Shown one piece after another: positions 20,644 through 33,840 of a DNA stretch of 64,000 nt. The notes beneath the pieces were generated by a model, which made no database searches, was not told where the DNA came from, and saw nothing but the letters and a program-made list of their open reading frames with translations. Source of the DNA: Peromyscus leucopus (Eukaryota; Chordata; Mammalia; Rodentia; Cricetidae); assembly GCF_004664715.2 (NCBI RefSeq), contig NC_051063.1, positions 118,534,629-118,598,628 on the forward strand, read 5' to 3'. Each line of letters starts with the position of its first letter. Within the stretch, counting starts at the first letter, position 1. A program made the translations under genes and the position numbers.

Positions 20644-23600
20644 GTAAGTGTCTTTTATTTATTTATTTTTGATTGATTATCAAAGTAAGTACTATATAGA
20701 AGGTCTATATATAGGCAAATGGTGATTCTCCATGTTTTCTCTCTTTTTCCCCTACCTTACTATCTAGGAAATAACCAATATTATTTTGTTTTATGCTGAA
20801 TATTTCCTAATTTCTGATGATTTAGGAGTCATCTGGTTCATTCTTTTAGAGTCATAATTTTGGTTGGAAGCTGAATGATACCCCCTGTCTACCTTTCTTC
20901 TAGAGTGATTTCCTAAATATTGGCAATCCCCACTGTGTTCTGTCAAGTGATGTTCCTGAGAAACATAATCCAAAGCACTGTCATGAGTACATTTCTTTGA
21001 GGCTGAGTAAACTTTCTATCTTTAGTCTGCTAGTGTTCCATTATGGTGAAATGTCCTAATCCTGTGAAGAGAGGTCTTTGGTATTTCTGTCCAGCATCAT
21101 GGGTACATTTTTTAATAGAATACTTCACTTTTATGGAAATGTTGTTTATGGCACCATTTCATAACTGCTGTGCTGTATAACTCCTCCTGCTGAAATCAAG
21201 TATAGGATATAAAAATAGTTCACTGTGGTAAATTTATGATTTCCATTAATCTTTGTTTCACTTGATCAGATGTATAGCTACATTCCTTTTTATTGACAAT
21301 GCAATTTCCTTTTTTAAGTTATAACTATCTCATGTATAACAGCTATCTATACAATTGCTGAATATAGTTTGTATACCTGTTAAGGAGGATATGTCACCCT
21401 AAATAGTGACTTCATATTTTCCTTGACAATTGCTAGAATGAAAGTTGTTGCCTATAGCAGCTACAACTATTTGAAAGAATGTGATTAAACTCACAAATTT
21501 GATCACTTTTTTCTCTACTGATTTCATATTTTCCTTTCTTGAATCTCTGCTGTAGAACTTTAATCTCTGGCACTTATTCCACATGTGTTTCTTGTTTCCT
21601 TAATTATTTAGCGTGTGTTTATATAGTCTAAATGCACAGTCTAGATGTGTATGTTTGACCATAATTCAATTTTATTATTGATGATTTGATCATTGGTTTG
21701 GGAAATTGTGGCAATGTCTTCTGCAGCATCCTAAGCAAATTATCACAAATAACACTCGAAATAACTGTTAATGCACACTGTGCAAGATGTTTATTGTATT
21801 ATCTGTAAGTGATGTTTTATAGTTAGAAGCAAAATTTGTGTTCATTTATTAATAGCATATGGATGAAGGTGAATTCATAGTAGAGAAGGAAGTTTTGGAC
21901 CATGGAGATGAAAGAAATTTTCAAGGTTAAAAAAAAAATTAAACTTATAGTGAAACTGGTTTAGGTGGAAAACCTAACCATGATTTTGAAAGACAATGAA
22001 GAATGTTACCAGGTGACAGCACATATTTGTTACACTGACAAGGCTTAATTTCCCAGTGAAATGGAACACGAAAGACATGACTCAGGAGTCAAAAATATAA
22101 AAAAAAATATGAAAAATGCCTGAGAAGGTTCAGAAGTTTTTGAATGAGAAAATCCTTTCTCAACTTAGGCAATGTTTGGTTATTTGCCTAATTTGAGGTT
22201 ATACTGTTTTTAAAATTGGACAGAAGCTCTCTTCTTGGGAGTAGACATGAAGAAATTTCCAATTCCTATTTTTAAATCTTCTTAAATCTCACTAGCACAT
22301 GGACACAGTCATCATTGATGTGATCTCTCTAGGTAAAATTAGTAGAATATTTGTAAAGATAAGAAACAGATTATGTAGACATAAGTACAACAGAGGTAAA
22401 AATTAGCTCTATGGTATCACTCATTTCCTTGATTTTCCCCTATGTAACTGGATACCCATTAAAAATGGTTTTTATCTAATATTCTTCCAAGATTATATTT
22501 ATTTTATACAATATTATAGAAGTATGTTGCAAAATATGCATTATTCAGAATATAGCTAGTATTGTCCTTTTCATATTAATATTGAGACATTTCTATTATA
22601 ATTAAAAGCACAACATAATAGTAGACAAAGAATATGAAGTAGAAAAAAATAATTATGCAAAAATTGTCTACATGTGTTTTTGTGAAATTTTGAATTGAGA
22701 TCTAATTTTATAGTGACAGAATTAAATTTGAAATTGTAAAACACAGTTATAATACAAGAAATATATGTATAATATATGTAGACATATATATGATGTATAT
22801 CTTGTGGAAATTTTATTGGTATTGTGGAAAATCATTCTGCCTAAATACTTACTAACAATATTCTAAATCTTTGCTAGAAAATCCTATATCCAACACACGT
22901 AATTTAAAACATTTTCAACCTCTGTTGTCCATAAGCAAAATTTATCATTTAGTATTCATAATTACCTGAGTCATGTTTGGAATGATTGCATTTATCCTCA
23001 CAATTTAGAATACATAACTGCATAAATCATTCTTTAACATTTTCTTTGTTTTAGTTTATATCTTTCATTTTCAAAGATTATTTACCAATGGGTAAATGCA
23101 TTTTTATTTGATCCCTGAGGAAATGGTCCTGTGAATATTGTTTGTCATAAACATATTTAAATGTGTCATATGTAGATATATGACAAACCTCATCAATATT
23201 TGTTTTCACAGGCCTTGTAGAACATTAGTAATTAATTTTGTGAAAAAATTTTAGAGTATGTAAATGAAACATTTGGTATGAGTTCCAATCTTGAATTGAA
23301 GAATTTATTCAATATACTGGACTAATATACTGCATTCACAGTTTTCACAAATGTAATCCCTCAGAAGTATTGTTGTCTACTCTGTTCCTGTACTGATTTT
23401 TATAATTTTCAGTTGAATTAGCAGTTCTTTGTTTCTGGTGTCTTAAATCAGAACACATATGTGCCATCTCCTCCAATGACTTTCCTAATCAGAATTTCTG
23501 TGAATAAGCAAAGTCATTTTTCTGGCTTCCATTATTCACTAAAACTTGTAATTTGAATGACTGATGAAAGAAAGGGTAGCTTATTGGATGTATTTTACTT

Positions 23601-24619
23601 CTTTACATTTTAAGATATTACATTAATGCCACTAAATCATTAAAGATTTCATATTGAAATCTTACATTATGAAATGAGTGAATAATAAGAGTTCAAGGAA
23701 ATTGAGCACTTGATTTCATAAGAAGAATAAGTGTAAACTCTAAAACTTTATTTGGAAAGCTAAAATCTCTGTTATTTGAAAGGTTAACTTCCCAGCATAG
23801 TAACACTACTGCTTTAACTGGAGAGTTCACATTTAACTTGGAGACATCATCATTATACATCTATATATCCCACAATAGAATGGAAGAACACTAGAAAAAA
23901 ATACAGATTTTTTTAAAAACAGGAATATAGGACCATGAGCAAGATGTTCAGGTGCATGAATAAAAATTAAATGCATAATGATATAATCTAAGGAATCACG
24001 TGAAGGGAAGGATCAGTCCCCATAATAAATTATCATTGTTATAATCAATAGCATATCACCATGGATTATACAGTATCAAAATGAGTGGAATGATGCAAGG
24101 GTACATGAATTAGAGAGAAAGAGTAAGGATAATTATGCTGCCTGCAATAATAAATGAATTGAAAAGATGCTCACTGCTGGTGATACAGATATATTTGGCT
24201 ACTCATTCCCTGTATTTGTAACTGATGCATATATTTGTCCATTGTTGATTGTTTAAAATTATCACTGTAAAGCCTACCTATTTTCCATGAATATTATTTA
24301 TTAACATTCTAAAATAAAATAATTAGATTTAATGACTTCTAGGATCTCTTTCTCATCATACTCACAGATAATGATCAAAAGTGTATGAAAGTTCAAAAAT
24401 CAAAGCATCCCACATGAATGACTCCCACCTCAAATCCTTTATAAAATATCTTTACTTAATTGCAGAGATCTCACGTTCTCATGGAGCACAGTAACAAGAC
24501 TTGTGTAACCATAGCAATGGGAAAAGAAAATAGGCATTAAATATATAAACACTATTGTGATGATATAATATTATCATGTTAGGGGCCCATTCTTAATGAA
24601 ATCTCTGCTCTCTTTTCAG
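20644..24619 (+). other. Copy B intron 1
   Basis: About 4 kb of AT-rich sequence. No gene was recognised. At 21860-22190 lies a decayed counterpart of the 77-codon frame seen at 49175-49408 in copy C. Confidence 0.75.
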
Positions 24620-24899
24620 GTTGACAGCTAAGAATTTCCACTTGATTTTATCTCTTTATTTTGCACTTGAAGATGTCAACAAGGACTCTCACATTCTGCC
24701 AAACATTTCTCTGCTTGTTAAAGTTGAATGTGGGCTACTTGATGGTTGGAGAATGAATAGGTTATCTGCAAAATTTGGTGAAATTCTTCCTAACTACTGC
24801 TGTGTAAATCAAAGAAGATATTTAATCGTACTTACAGGACCAATATGGTTATCATCAGCTGTTCTTGGACCACTCCTGTACATCACAAATAGACCAGAG
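24620..24899 (+). pseudogene. Vmn2r: Copy B exon 2 (Venus-flytrap lobe 1)
   Basis: 280-base exon from tttcag|g to gag|gtaagg. It encodes LTAKNFHLILSLYFALEDVN, the V2R counterpart of the widely conserved FxLALxFAIEEIN helix, followed by the GPIW...GPLLYI segment. Open throughout and in phase with exons 1 and 3. Confidence 0.9.
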
Positions 24900-25278
24900 G
24901 TAAGGTTGGGTAATGGTATTTATGAAAACTGGCTCCTTCGTTTCTGATTTTCCTAACAATGCAGACTGAAATGAAAAAAAATGGATTTATGTTTAACTAA
25001 AAGCATAGAATTTAATGCATTATGTGCTGAATTTAAAGGCACATGCCATTAATTTACCCCAAATAGACTTCAAGAACATCAGAAATGTGCAGTTTTACTA
25101 GCAGACTTAGTTCATGACTACTTTGAATGATGTTCACAATAAATTAAATATGATTTAATAATGAGATGAAAACCACATACTCTAACTTTCCCAGCTTTTG
25201 ATGTGCACAAGTAGTTTTAGACTGTTAATAATACATTTCACCTTCTTCAATTTATTGCTTATATTCTTTGACACTCAG

Positions 25279-26085
25279 CTTTACTATGGGCCATTTCATC
25301 CTCTCCTGAGCAGACGTGAACAGTTTCCACATCTCTACCAGATGGCTCCTAAGGACACATCTCTGGCCTTGGCCATGGTGTCTTTGGTGGTATATTTCAG
25401 GTGGAACTGGGTTGGAGCAATCATTTCAGATGATGACCTAGGACTTGAGTTTCTCCTGGAATTGAGAAAAGAGATGCAAAGAAATAGTGTGTGCTTAGCC
25501 TTTGTGCATATTATTGTGGAGGACAAAATATTATTCCAGAAAAATGCAAGCATGTATTATAATGAGATCACAATGTCATCAGCAAAAGTTGTTATCATTT
25601 ATGGAGACAAAGACTCTTATCTACAATTCAGTCTTAGACTCTACAAATTAGCATACATTCAGAGAATATGGGTTACTACCCAACAGTGGGACTGGATCAC
25701 CTATGATGACAGATTCCTTCTTGATTCCTTCTATGGGACCTTTACTTTTTTAAATCACCATCCTGAATTATCTGGTTTTAATACATTTATCAAAACAACA
25801 TTTCCTTCTAAATACAAAAATAGTGTTTACCTTTCTAAATTATCTTGGCTATATTTTAATTGTTCTTTGACATCATTTGGTTGTAAGAATCTGAAGAATT
25901 GTTCAATGGGAACACGATTGCATTGGTTACTCAAACATTATTTTGAAATTTCTGTGAGTGGTACAGGTTATGTCCTTTATAATACTGTGCATGCTGTGGC
26001 ACATGCACTCCATTAGATGCTGTTACAAGAAGTATACATGTGGCCAAACAATTCTGAGAAAAATCTGGAATTTGACTCTTGGCAG
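25279..26085 (+). pseudogene. Vmn2r: Copy B exon 3 with premature TAG
   Basis: 807 bases from gacactcag|ctt to cag|gtaata. Starts with LYYGPFHPLLS, then QFPHLYQMAPKDTSLALAMV and RWNWVGAIISDDD, hallmarks of V2R exon 3. The in-frame TAG is at 26014-26016. A second acceptor at 25194 would add 84 in-frame bases but breaks the family alignment. Compared with C it has one extra codon and a clustered set of changes around 25780-25835. Confidence 0.93.
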
Positions 26086-26770
26086 GTAATACATATTTCA
26101 ATGAAGTTAATGTATTATCATAGGTATAATTTTCTTAATGGACAACATGTGTTCTATCAAAGAATTCCAGGGACTTTTGTATAAAAATAAATCAATTTTT
26201 TTTACCGTTGTACTGAATATCATGTGAATTTTTTGGTGATATAGTTTAATGCAAAAAACGTTGACACAGACCCAGATCTTCATGATCTAAGCCAATATTT
26301 CCCATAACATTTCTACCACATATGCATCTCATGTTTAAAATATCTGAAACATATAAAAGTGATTCTCATGAATATTTAAGCCCAGGAGAAAATAATTGGC
26401 ATTTAAATGATCAAAACATTGGTGATTAATTAAGTGAATATGCCCTAAATAAGAACAAGGAATACTTCCATATTTATTAACATATAGATGACCTCAATTA
26501 CATATCAGGTACCATTTAGAAGAGATAAAGTAGGTAATGTCTAACTACTCATTCATTGGCCAGTGTTAAAGAATTAACCTCAGTGAGTAGCTGGTATTTT
26601 CAAAATATAAAGTTACTGTTACACATATGTGGATTTTTCAATCTAATATATACATACTAAGAATTATGCCACATTTATTGATAGATTAATGAAAGTTGAG
26701 GCAGTCTATACTTCATATATCTGTTCTAGATGCATAGGCATAATTGAAACTAAAATAATAACTGTTTCAG

Positions 26771-26998
26771 ATGGTTCATTTCCTGAAGAACCTACAATTT
26801 ATTAACCCTGTTGGAGACCAAGTGAAAATGAACCAGAAAGAAAACTGGGATGTGGATTACAACATTCACTACACTATGGATTTTGTGCCAAATGTTGCAC
26901 TTAAGGTGAAAGTAGGAAAGTTTTCCAAACATTTGCCACGTGGTCAACAATTGTATATGTCTGAAGAGATGATAAAGTGGAACATAGACCTTAGGCAG
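26771..26998 (+). pseudogene. Vmn2r: Copy B exon 4
   Basis: 228 bases, open, phase 0 at both ends, encoding the end of the Venus-flytrap domain (QFINPVGDQVKMNQ, VALKVKVGKF, QQLYMSEEMIKW). Confidence 0.9.
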
Positions 26999-27423
26999 GT
27001 GTGTTGGTATTACTTGTAAAACTCTACATGCACCATAAGTACCAAAATTCTCAGGATTGCCTTGAGCATTATGGGTTAGAATATTTTCAAATATAGTCAC
27101 TAACTCACATCCCACATTCCTGTGAGAATATATTTTTTCAGCAGTATAAATTTTCATATATCTATATATTTATATATCTATGTATCCATAGATATGTAAA
27201 TTATGTAGATTATGTAAAATAAACACACATATGTAAATACAATTTTCTCACTATACAAATCACAGTACATCTACAATATGTAATCACAAAATAAAAAATG
27301 GTGCATTTTATTCAGTGCATGTGTGTAAATGATGTTTTTCGATGGTGCAATATTCTAAATCACTGTAACTATTCCCAAGTATGTAAACTTTTTCTTTATA
27401 ATCCCTTTTATGATGTTTCTCAG

Positions 27424-27547
27424 ACTCCACCTTCAATATGCAATATGCCTTGCAGTCCAGGATTCAGAAAATCCTCTCATCCAGGGAAGGCAGTCTGCTG
27501 TTTTGATTGTACCCCTTGCCCAGAGAATGAAATTTCCAACATGACAG
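27424..27547 (+). pseudogene. Vmn2r: Copy B exon 5 (cysteine-rich linker)
   Basis: 124 bases, the standard size for this V2R exon, encoding CNMPCSPGFRK, CCFDCTPCPENEISN; ends in phase 1 at g|gtaagt. Confidence 0.92.
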
Positions 27548-29509
27548 GTAAGTATATAGCATACCAAAAGATTTATCATATTAATTTATTTCTACCATTT
27601 TTAAATGAATCTTAATGTTTTTTATGGAAATTGATAAGATAAATCATATTGGAGAATTAAATGAATCAATAAATCAACCCAATAGTAGTACAGCAGGTAT
27701 CCTGAACTACATTTTTGAAACCTTATTCTAGCAACTCTACAAAATAGTTACTTTTGTAAACTAATTAAGAGTGCTAAACATCACTGTAATATTTATCCTT
27801 TGCCTGAAATTCAGCTGTGTACAGTACATTTACATTTCTTCTTTTCTAAGACACGGGAGATGCACATCCTTATTTTCATTTACCCTATGAGGTTTTTGAT
27901 AAATTGTAGATGATTATAAATGATGCATCATGCTTGAGAGACATGTTTTTTTGTAGTGTGTCTTACAGTAGATAATGCAGTCTCTTCATAGTTTGTACTT
28001 TCATTTGCAAACTAGTCTATACATGAGTTTGCAGGCCGGCATATAGAATTGGAAATCAAAATTTATTTTCATAATGAAAACAAGTATCAAGTTAAACTTT
28101 TCAATTGAATAGGTGGGGGTATCTTCTTTGTGACAAGGTTTTCATAGAACATTGGATAGTGATGTTATGTTTAATGTAACAGGTAACTAAAAGTTGGGAG
28201 TACGCTCTTCTTGAGTGATGACACATAGCTAAATAAAAATGTGTTGTTTCATTTAATCTGCAAACCAGAATGTAAGTTGCTCCATACAATATGAACATAA
28301 TAAATGTATTAATGCTTGAAGAGTATGGAAACAAATAATTCCATTCAAATGTTAAACATTTTTTAGGGAAATGATTGAATACTGTAGAAAAAAGTTGTAT
28401 GGAATACTGAATGGAAAATAAATTAATGAAAATTGTGTTTTAAATATATTCTTTTGAGTAGTTGAATACAAAAGTAATACACTAATAATTTTAAATTTTT
28501 GGTGATTGCTTATATGTATTTTAAAATATAGAAATAAAATTTTTATAGCAAGTACTAATAAAATGATTAGAAAAAAGATAAATAATAATGCTCCCCAACA
28601 ATTTAGATAGTATCACATATTAAAATATGAGAGAATATAAATAATTAGTAAGGAATGTACCGTCATGAATGTAAAGGCTCTTTATTGGAATAATATTATT
28701 ACTTCAAGTTTTCTCTGTTATATTCATTCAATTAAACACAGAAGTCACAAATTACATTATGTAGGGTAGAAGGAAACTCTTCCCTCTATCCTTTATTATG
28801 TGCCTTATCTATGTTCTTAAGAGATGGGAAAACATCATTTTTATGTTGTTTTCTCAATAAAATACTTCTATTGAGAGTATTGACAGTCCAATACTACAGA
28901 TATTCATAAAACTAATAGGTACTGGTTCTTATTAAAATTCATATATTGAAATCTAGTAGTAAATTTGATATATTATTATGTAGAGACTATAGGTGCTAAA
29001 AGGTTTATGAAGCCTCTGCTTTCCCTAACACTGTTCATGCAGTATTTAAGTAATATATGAGGTTCATTTTATTTCAACAAACAAGCAGTTACATGAGGAC
29101 ATTGGTAGGTAGTACCTGTCTTGTAGGTCATAGACAGATCAAAATACAGATAAATAAGTGGGTTTTATGATCTTGCATTTCATAAAATACAGGAATGTTA
29201 AGAATAAATAGGTATTACTATATTATCCTCACTAACATATTTTATTATGGAAGCATGAATATTCTCTGGCAGGCTAATCACTTCTGGTAAAGAAATGAAA
29301 ATGTCTTATTATATGCATGAAAATATGAATTATTAATTTGTACTATTTTCATGGGGACAAGAGATTTTGGAGTCACTATTATTTCTTAAACAATATTCAA
29401 ATACCAAAGACAAGGCTAATTTGACAAAAAATTCTAATACATTAGTAGGATATGTTTTATGAATAACCAACAAATATTAAATCTGATGTGTTACTTTATT
29501 TCTGTACAG
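27548..29509 (+). other. Copy B intron 5
   Basis: About 2 kb of AT-rich sequence with no gene or recognised repeat. It is the uninterrupted state: it lacks both the retroelement of copy A and the foldback element of copy C (empty site ctggtt at 28922-28927). Confidence 0.75.
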
Positions 29510-30429
29510 ACATGAATCACTGTGTGAAATGCTCAGATGATCAGTATGCCAACCCTGGAGGAATACACTGTCTCCAAAAAGTTGTGACATTTCTGGGTTA
29601 TGAAGATCTCTTGGGAATGTCTCTAGCCTGCTTGGCTCTGTGTTTTTCTATTCTCACAGCTATAATACTTGGTGTCTTTTTGAAGCACAAGGACACTCCC
29701 ACTGTCAAGGCAAATAACCGAACTCTCAGCTATGTTCTACTCATCTCCCTCATCTTTTGCTTTCTCTGTTCCTTGCTCTTCATTGGCCAACCCAATATGG
29801 CCACATGCTTCATGCAGCAGACAATATTTGCAGTAGTGTTCACAGTGGCTGCTTCTGCTGTCTTGGCGAAGACAATTACAGTAGTACTGGCCTTCAAAGT
29901 TACTACTCCAGGTAGAAGGATGAGGTGGTTGCTTGTGTCAGGGGCTCCTAAACTCATCATTCCAATTTGTACCATGATTCAAATGATTCTATGTGGGATC
30001 TGGCTGGGCACTTATCCTCCATTTGTTGAGGCTGATGTGTATGCTGAAAAAGGCCATATTTTGATTGTCTGTAACATAGGGTCAATTTTTGTCTTCTATT
30101 GTGTCCTGGGGTACTTGGGGTTCATTGCCATGGGAAGTTTCACTGCAGCATTCTTGGCCAGAAATCTGCCTGACACATTCAATGAAGCCAAGTACCTGAC
30201 ATTCAGCATGCTGGTTTTCTGCAGTGTCTGGATCACCTTCCTTCCTGTCTACCACAGCACCAAGGGGAAGGCTATGGTGGCTGTGGAGGTGTTCTGTATT
30301 TTGGCCTCCAGTGCAGGGCTGCTTCTTTGCATCTTTGCCCCAAAGTGCTTCATTATTTTGTTTAGACCTGAGAAAAATTCTTTTCAAAAGTTCAGGAATG
30401 TGCATTGTAAAATTGAAAATACTCATTAA
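29510..30429 (+). pseudogene. Vmn2r: Copy B exon 6 (seven-helix domain)
   Basis: 920 bases, open from DMNHCVKC to TAA at 30427-30429. Contains the rest of the linker cysteines, seven hydrophobic helices and the family signature [20 protein letters not shown]. Undamaged, but lies after the exon 3 stop. Confidence 0.93.
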
Positions 30430-30753
30430 GTCATACTAATATGTTTCCTAGGCAATAGTTTCCAAAAAGAATTCACTGACATTTTTATCATCTAATTTTA
30501 GGTCAAAATATGAAATTTGTCTCATGAACAAATGTAAAATATAAACTACATATTATATGTCTAAAACTGACCTAAACCTCAGTTCTCACAGATCAAAATT
30601 TGTTGAGACATTTCTTCATATGCAATGTAGCTTTCCTTCTATATTTCCATGTGTATAATTGAAAGTGTAATATCTGTGAATTATTCAGAATTTTATATTT
30701 TAACTTCTAATGTCATTTTTTCACTATAAATTATATGTTATGTTGTGCTCCAA

Positions 30754-30759
30754 AATAAA
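30754..30759 (+). promoter_or_regulatory. Candidate polyadenylation signal of copy B
   Basis: AATAAA 325 bases after the stop codon, followed by GT-rich gtgggtgattgc. Same site in copies A (5504-5509) and C (58561-58566). Confidence 0.4.
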
Positions 30760-31050
30760 TAATTATAGTGGGTGATTGCATGGATATGTTTTTAAATGAA
30801 GACACTCTTTGTTTTGATAAGGGATAAAGAAGAAGTTACATGAAAGTAGTTGAGTCTTTTTAGTGGGGAATCAGTGGTCTGTATTTACAGGACACACAAC
30901 CACATGGAACAAAAGATATTAAAAATTAAGATGCTATCACCTTGAGAATAAGGTTATGATACGAGTGAGAGGGAGGGAACTTGGTAGGAGCTAAAGGTGG
31001 GAAAGTACGAGGGGGAAGTGAGGTTATTATCGTTCAACCAAGAGCAATTT

Positions 31051-31190
31051 TGTTTTGGGATTTTGAGGGAGGATTGTCTGTGTTACCCTGGCTGTCCTGG
31101 AATGCACTCTGTAGACCAAGCTGGCCTCAAATTCAGAGATTTGCATGTCTCTGTCTCCAAAGTGCTAGGACTAAAGGCATTTGCAATTTC
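31051..31190 (-). repeat. Old antisense B1 SINE
   Basis: Counterpart of 5778-5915 with the same substitutions from B1 consensus, so inherited with the unit. Confidence 0.8.
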
Positions 31191-32362
31191 TGATTAGAAA
31201 AAATAAACACCTAGTGTTCTAACTTAGAAATTGTTAGGTTTCAAAAATCATTCTCCCTTAACAATTGGATTATTAAAGAAGAGTCAGGTTGTCCTAGTAT
31301 CCCCAATCTTTGCAAAGGAAATTCAGAAATGATGAGAAAGCAGTGGTTGTATCCCATTAGGAATAAAATTATCTGCATATTATCGTGGTAATTTATACTA
31401 GGAAGCACACGTTTTTAAAAATGTTTTTCCTGTTTTTCATTTGAATATTTTTATGGAAAATAGGTTCTTTTCTCATAAATTGTATCTTCATTGTAATTTT
31501 TCCTCAAACTATTCCTTCCAGTTTCTCCCTTCCCACCCTACCTTTCAGATCCACTCCCTTCTATCTCTCAGAAAAAAAAAAAAAACAGGCTTCTAAGAGG
31601 TAACAATCAAATGTGACAAAATAAAATATAATAATATGAAGCAAAACATACAATATCATTTTGGACAAGGAAACCAACATGATGAAAAGAAATGCAAGAG
31701 CAGGCATAAGAGGCAGAGACCCATTCATTGTCACAATGAGGAGTCCTTTGACCTACTCTCTTTCCTGCCTGCAAAATATAGTATAGCAATGGTGGCAAAG
31801 AATTTCTGGTAATATTGAACCAGTGTCTTACATGACCAAGGCCCACTAAAGAAGAAGAAACCAACATCAGACACTGTTTAGGTACCCAAGAACCAAAGAC
31901 TATATAGCATAGAAACCAAGGGCAAAACAAATCACTACTAGTCTAAAAAGAAGAAAAATAAAATGATTCATAAGGATAAACTGCTATACTCACAGATCAG
32001 TGTCTGATCCCATCTTCACCACAGAAGCTTCCTCTGGTTGCAGATGGGAACAAATGCAGAGAACCACAGCTGTACTTTATGTTGAGAAATGGTATATATT
32101 GAAGGTCTCCATTAAATCCCTCCTGTCACAACTCATGGAATCACCCCAAAAGGGGAGGCAGAAAGATTCTGAGAATCACATGAGTAGGAAGACACAAAGA
32201 GACAAAAACACCTTTGGAATCAACTAAGCAAGACACATATGAGCTCAGATAAACTAAAGCATCAATACAGAGCCTTAAGTGTGGTCTGTAGCATGTCATC
32301 CCACTGTATATTATAGTTATTAGTTTAAGATCTTTAATTAAACCTTTTTTTTCTATGTGAAA

Positions 32363-32363
<1 letters not shown>

Positions 32364-32410
<47 letters not shown>
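32364..32410. repeat. TA microsatellite, 47 bases
   Basis: Perfect TA run, longest of the three orthologous runs. Confidence 0.95.
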
Positions 32411-32412
<2 letters not shown>

Positions 32413-33840
32413 CTTGAGATGGTACAAATAATGATACTATGGAGTAACTCTATAATTTGAAGACTTCTAGTGTTCCAATGTTCCCACATACATATTGGAA
32501 ATGCTGGGGGCCATTATTAGTTGCCAAAAGCAAAGTAACTAAGTTGAAATGAAGACATACAAAAAAATATATACAAGAAGATGTATGGAGAAGGATGTAG
32601 TACATTTAATCACTTCCCATTGTCTAAATATCCTACCCAGAAAAAGAATGGGAAAGATGATATAACCAAAAACAAATGAGCAAAGTGATCAGTATTGACC
32701 CTGGGGTATAATAGGAGGCAAAATATGGGCTGTTTCAGGCATGACATAATAATTAAGGAGTTCTTTTAAGATCCTAATGTTGAATCATAATGTTAGGTAG
32801 CAAGGGAAAAATTGTTCTCATGCTAGTAAAAATGCCACTTTGTGTCCTTTCACTTATATAGTGAGCAAAGTTTCAGGCATAAACATGTACAATAAAGGAA
32901 CCTGAATTTCTTATTGCCCAGATAGGCTTCATAGGGAGAAGTACTTTGTTACTCATTTGTCCTTTCATATTGTAGGAAGAGAATCAGATATTTATCCTTT
33001 TCCAGATTTGAACTTGTATGATTTCTAACTCAGTTTAAACTTTACTCTTAACTCCAAATTTGAGTTATTCTTACTTATATTGAAGATTGGACCTCACCCA
33101 TGAAGATACTACATACTGACTCCTATGTTTTGGCTAAAACCAAGAAATCATAGGAAAGTGTCATTCATTTTGAAGATGGATTTATTTTCCTTAGCAAGAA
33201 GAAGGCTTCTACATAGAGTTTAGGATTTCATGAGATATGCAGAAAATACATAATTACTATTGCCATGGTGTGAACTTGTGGGTACTATTTTATCCTCCAG
33301 ATTTTCTCTTCAATCAAGGTCTCAAGTTTCTTACTAAAATTCTTTAACATTGTATGTTAATAATATGCTTAAAGGAGTCTAGTGTCCCTTGCTCACTTTT
33401 TGATATGCCTGTCTAGTATCAGGATGCCTGGGCCTGTAAAATTGACATCCAGAAGAATGACATCGTATTCCACACCATCCATGTCTGCCAGTATATTTGT
33501 ACATGCTTTCACTTTTTTGAGACAAAAGGATAGCCTGGGTCTTGAAGATCCCTGTGATATTTCCTATAATTTGTTCTAGTCAGTGTCTCTTAGAACAACG
33601 TCACACTTTTCCTATAGTAGACTGTTCATCAAATCATCCCAGAAGTTCCTTCCTCCAACCTTCTCTTTGACATGCCCTTATATAACAGCAACATTCCTTC
33701 TCAGGGTCTAAAATGGATCATGACCAGGGTGTATGGAATCTCTGAGTGTGGAATTTCTCAGCCCAGATAGATGATAGACTCCAATCAAAAAATTTCTGTT
33801 AGCCTGTACAACTGGTGGGTACTAGAGGATGTTATCTTGT
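32411..33840. repeat. Ancient unit-internal repeat, unit 2 copy 1
   Basis: Unit 2 counterpart of 7063-8500, again alignable at low identity with 44410-45790. Confidence 0.6.

Larger units (their letters stand above)
20447..30429 (+). pseudogene. Vmn2r: Vomeronasal type-2 receptor copy B, one nonsense codon
   Basis: All six exons are present with GT-AG junctions and matching phases: 20447-20643, 24620-24899, 25279-26085, 26771-26998, 27424-27547, 29510-30429. The joined frame would give 851 residues: signal peptide, Venus-flytrap ligand domain, nine-cysteine linker and seven-helix domain. TAG at 26014-26016 replaces the lysine AAG of copies A and C at codon 405, cutting the product before the linker and all membrane helices. 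No other lesion was found, so loss is recent, or the stop may be polymorphic or a base error. Neighbour copies are in the same orientation. Confidence 0.93.
30430..32363. other. 3' flank of copy B
   Basis: Shared receptor 3' flank, ending at the TA microsatellite. Contains the old B1 at 31051-31190. No gene recognised. Confidence 0.6.

Noticed and set aside
30082..30426. 114-codon reverse frame over exon 6 (also at 57889-58233)
   Set aside because: Mirror of the strongly constrained receptor exon; no domain, and its openness follows from the + strand codon pattern.
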